DNA of 16,693 bases, taken from contig CAAFQT010000195.1 of the NCBI GenBank assembly GCA_900765185.1, forward strand, positions 1 to 16,693, written 5' to 3'. Position 1 is the stretch's first letter, and each line of letters begins with the position of its first letter. Position numbers and translations under genes: made by a program. The notes beneath the pieces are model-generated. The model saw nothing but the letters and a program-made list of their open reading frames with translations, was not told the DNA's origin and did not search any database. Below are positions 14,729 through 16,693 of the stretch, one piece after another. The stretch is from an uncultured Collinsella sp. Its GTDB lineage: Bacteria > Actinomycetota > Coriobacteriia > Coriobacteriales > Coriobacteriaceae.

Positions 14729-16120
14729 ATGTTTGTCGGAAGAACAGCGGAAATGTCCGAGCTCAATCGACTGTATGGCACGGACTCCTTTGAGATGCCT
14801 GTGATTTACGGCCGCCGTCGTGTGGGTAAAACGCGCCTTATCACAGAGTTTATCCAAGGCAAGAAGGCTATTTACTTTCAAGCTCGTCGCACCAATGCAG
14901 AGGCAAACCTGCATGGCTTTAGCCAGGCGATACTTGCGGGCTCCGTTGGTGTTGCTGGCGTGTCGTTTCGTAGTTTTGACGAGGCGTTCGATGCATTGGC
15001 TACCATGGCTCGTACGGAACGTTTGATTGTCGTGATCGACGAGTATCCTTATCTCGCCCAATCGAATCCCGAGATCAGCTCGTTGCTGCAAGACAAGATC
15101 GATCACTTGTACAAAGAGACCAAGCTTATGCTTATCCTGTGCGGGTCGTCGCTTTCGTTTATGGAAGAGCAGGTGTTGGGCTACGAGAGTCCGCTATACG
15201 GTAGGCGTACGGCCCAGTTTAAGATCATGCCGCTCGATTTTATGACGACCCTCGGCCTGTGGCAGAGCATGGGTCGCGAAGACGCTGCAGTTTGCTATGG
15301 CATGACGGGTGGCATTCCTGCATATATCGAGAAAGTCGATCCTGCCGCACCGCTCAAGGACAACATCAAACGTCTTTTTCTTACTCCTACGGGCTATCTC
15401 TTTGAGGAGCCGAGTAACCTGCTATTGCAGGAGTGCCGCAATCCCGAGCAATATGATGCGATCGTGCAAGCAATTGCCCAGGGGCGCTCGAAGATCTCGG
15501 AGATTGCGAGCTCTACGGGAATCCCTGCGAGCAACGTAAAGAGCTATGTGGATAAGCTGGCGTCGCTTGGGATTGTCGAGCGCGAGCTGCCCCTAAACGA
15601 GACGAGCAATAAGCGAGCCGTGTATCTGCTGAGCGATCAGATGTTTAGGTTCTGGTACAAGTTTGTTCCGCAGAACATCGGGCTGATTCAAAACGATATG
15701 GCCGAGATGGCGTATGAGCGCATTGAGCCGCACGTATCGGATTACATGGGTACGGTCTTTGAGCTTATATGCAGACAATACGTGTACGAACTCGCGCGGG
15801 CGGGCGAACTTGGTGTGGTGCCGGCAACAGTTGGCCGTTGGTGGGGAACGGACAATCGGACGCGTACGCAGGAAGAGATCGATTTGATTGTCGACGACGG
15901 GGAGGGCGCGGCGCTCTTTGCGGAGTGCAAATGGCGTAACGAACCGGCAGGCGAGGATGTTCTGGAAAAGCTCGTGTACCGAAGCGAGCTCTTTAGGCGT
16001 CAGCATAAAAGCTACGTGATCTTCTCGAAGCGTGGCTTTACGCAAGGATGTCAGGAAGCTGCGGCGAGCAGGGGAGATACCAAGCTGATTTCGTTTGCCG
16101 AGATGTGCGAGCGGAGATAA
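14729..16120 (+). CDS. AAA ATPase with DUF234-type PD-(D/E)xK domain
   Basis: The 463-aa product opens MFVGRTAEMSELNRLY, typical of the archaeal-type ATPase (PF01637-like) family. Walker A is GRRRVGKT (28-35), Walker B LIVVIDE (99-105) and the sensor-like strand LILCGSS (135-141). A winged-helix-like stretch (about 243-290, with SKISEIASSTGIPASNVKSYVDKLASLGIVER) follows. The C-terminal DUF234-like domain has the nuclease-fold pattern E383-I-D385-LIV ... E399-C-K401. Such ATPases are common in mobile or variable gut-bacterial DNA; roles in defence or toxin-antitoxin have been suggested but not shown. Start at 14729 follows AAGGAAGG; upstream extension would read through array B and the inverted repeat. 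Codon use is clearly less GC-rich than the purine operon, which suggests transfer. Flanked by arrays B and C. Confidence 0.88.
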   Translation: MFVGRTAEMSELNRLYGTDSFEMPVIYGRRRVGKTRLITEFIQGKKAIYFQARRTNAEANLHGFSQAILAGSVGVAGVSFRSFDEAFDALATMARTERLIVVIDEYPYLAQSNPEISSLLQDKIDHLYKETKLMLILCGSSLSFMEEQVLGYESPLYGRRTAQFKIMPLDFMTTLGLWQSMGREDAAVCYGMTGGIPAYIEKVDPAAPLKDNIKRLFLTPTGYLFEEPSNLLLQECRNPEQYDAIVQAIAQGRSKISEIASSTGIPASNVKSYVDKLASLGIVERELPLNETSNKRAVYLLSDQMFRFWYKFVPQNIGLIQNDMAEMAYERIEPHVSDYMGTVFELICRQYVYELARAGELGVVPATVGRWWGTDNRTRTQEEIDLIVDDGEGAALFAECKWRNEPAGEDVLEKLVYRSELFRRQHKSYVIFSKRGFTQGCQEAAASRGDTKLISFAEMCERR

Positions 16121-16142
16121 CCAAGCGCGCTCTGATGTGATT

Positions 16143-16454
16143 GCTCGGAATGGGATGCGCTTTCCTTTTGCAACCCTTGGCGGAAAGCGTGTCCCAGATT
16201 TCGGCTTCAGAATGGGATGCCGTTTCCGGATCGGCCCTCAGGCGGAAACTACGACCCGGAATTTGGCTCCAAAACGGGATACGCTTTCCCGGTGGCATCT
16301 CTAGCGGAAACTGCATCCAGGAATGAGCTCTCGGAACGGGACACGCTTTCCCATCGGGGCTTCAAACGGAAACCGTGTTCCGGAATTGAGCCTCAGGGTG
16401 GGACGCATTTTCCGGTAGAGGCCTGGGACGGAAGGCGTGTCCCAGAATCCGGCT
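16143..16454 (+). repeat. Hairpin repeat array C (right half-unit, 4 full units, left half-unit)
   Basis: A right half-unit (CTCGGAAT then GGGATGCGCTTTCC, arm at 16152-16165) is followed by full 46-bp units at 16182, 16244, 16306 and 16368 and a left half-unit at 16430. All are separated by exactly 16 bp. Orientation is the same as in A and B. The spacer GGTAGAGGCCTGGGAC after the fourth unit is related to those in A and B. The array starts about 20 bp after the ATPase stop and could form a multi-hairpin 3' tail on that mRNA. Confidence 0.92.
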
Positions 16455-16550
16455 AATCCGATGGCCAGGTGGTTGAGCGAGCGGGCTCCGGGGCTCCATT
16501 ACTGAAAATTCATTTGTTAAACCTGGCAACCGTAGGTAGAATAAAGTCGA

Positions 16551-16583
16551 CGGCAGCCCAAGGGTGATAGCTGGGCAGCGCCG
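16551..16583 (+). ncRNA. Hairpin of a possible small structured RNA
   Basis: CGGC-A-GCCCA pairs with TGGGC-AGC-GCCG around an 11-nt loop, and 13 bp later the terminator stem begins. Two hairpins followed by a T-rich run is the usual 3' end of a small RNA, or of an mRNA from a short upstream gene. No coding frame with a ribosome-binding site is visible between 16455 and 16550, and I cannot assign a family. Confidence 0.35.
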
Positions 16584-16595
16584 TTACTTAGTTCA

Positions 16596-16634
16596 AGGGG
16601 TCAATGCCTTAACGGCGTCGACCCCTCTTCTTTT
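16596..16634 (+). terminator. Rho-independent terminator
   Basis: AGGGGTC (16596-16602) pairs with GACCCCT (16620-16626), with an inner GCC/GGC pair around TTAAC. CTTCTTTT follows. It may end the ATPase transcript after array C, or a small RNA that starts after the array. Confidence 0.75.
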
Positions 16635-16678
16635 GCTAATATGAGAAAGCCATTGTCAATAGGCATGTTCGTTCGAGC

Positions 16679-16693
16679 CCGGTTTGAAACCGG
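16679..16693. repeat. 15-bp palindrome at the window end
   Basis: CCGGTTT-G-AAACCGG is a perfect 7-bp inverted repeat ending exactly at the last base. The region 16635-16693 holds no recognisable gene. An assembly break at a repeated or hairpin-forming sequence would explain a contig ending here. Confidence 0.5.

Noticed and set aside
12775..16454. CRISPR arrays (regular repeats and spacers)
   Set aside because: The 46-bp units vary between copies far more than CRISPR repeats do, the spacers are only 15-16 bp and are related to each other, there is no leader, and no cas gene is present.
16660..16693. tRNA-like GTTCGAGCCC near the window end
   Set aside because: No matching T-stem, acceptor or anticodon arm can be drawn around it on either strand.

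Overview
The window looks like part of a contig from a high-GC anaerobic gut actinobacterium, most likely Coriobacteriia and perhaps Collinsella. This rests on strongly GC-rich third codon positions with frequent TTT for Phe, the gene content, and an AbiEi-like/DUF559-type gene of a kind common in that group. It is an inference, not an identification. Bases 1-21 are not genomic: they match the end of an Illumina TruSeq adapter.

Region 1 (22-3283) holds a truncated U32-family protein gene (minus), ridA (plus), a shared bidirectional terminator, and a YheO/DauR-like PAS-HTH regulator (minus). The regulator diverges from the purine gene set across about 350 bp that carries a good promoter with a Fur-box-like sequence on it.

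Region 2 (3284-12757) is a five-gene plus-strand set: an NCS2 purine permease, SsnA amidohydrolase, YgfK flavin/Fe-S oxidoreductase, a four-cluster RnfB-like ferredoxin, and a fused [2Fe-2S]/molybdopterin hydroxylase of the XdhD / selenium-dependent xanthine dehydrogenase type. A strong terminator ends it. This is the core of the anaerobic purine (xanthine/urate) degradation clusters of gut bacteria. The simplest reading is that the permease imports the purine, the Mo enzyme exchanges electrons with it, the ferredoxin carries them, and YgfK links them to NAD(P)H, while SsnA hydrolyses a pathway intermediate. No separate FAD subunit (YgfM) and no ring-cleavage genes (ygeW/X/Y, hyuA) lie in this window.

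Region 3 (12758-16693) is accessory DNA. Two single-gene modules, an AbiEi-like protein with a DUF559/Vsr-like nuclease domain (minus) and a DUF234-type AAA ATPase with a PD-(D/E)xK domain (plus), are separated and flanked by three arrays of an unusual repeat. Each 46-bp unit is an imperfect inverted repeat, and units are joined by 15-16-bp spacers, giving a period of 62 bp (61 bp at one step). A 14-bp motif (GGAAA-N5-TCCC) therefore alternates in orientation every 32/30 bp, close to three helical turns, so all copies face the same side of the helix. I do not recognise this repeat family. A perfect 25-bp inverted repeat sits directly upstream of the ATPase gene. The repeat arrays and the cassette-like layout are the most interesting things in the window.
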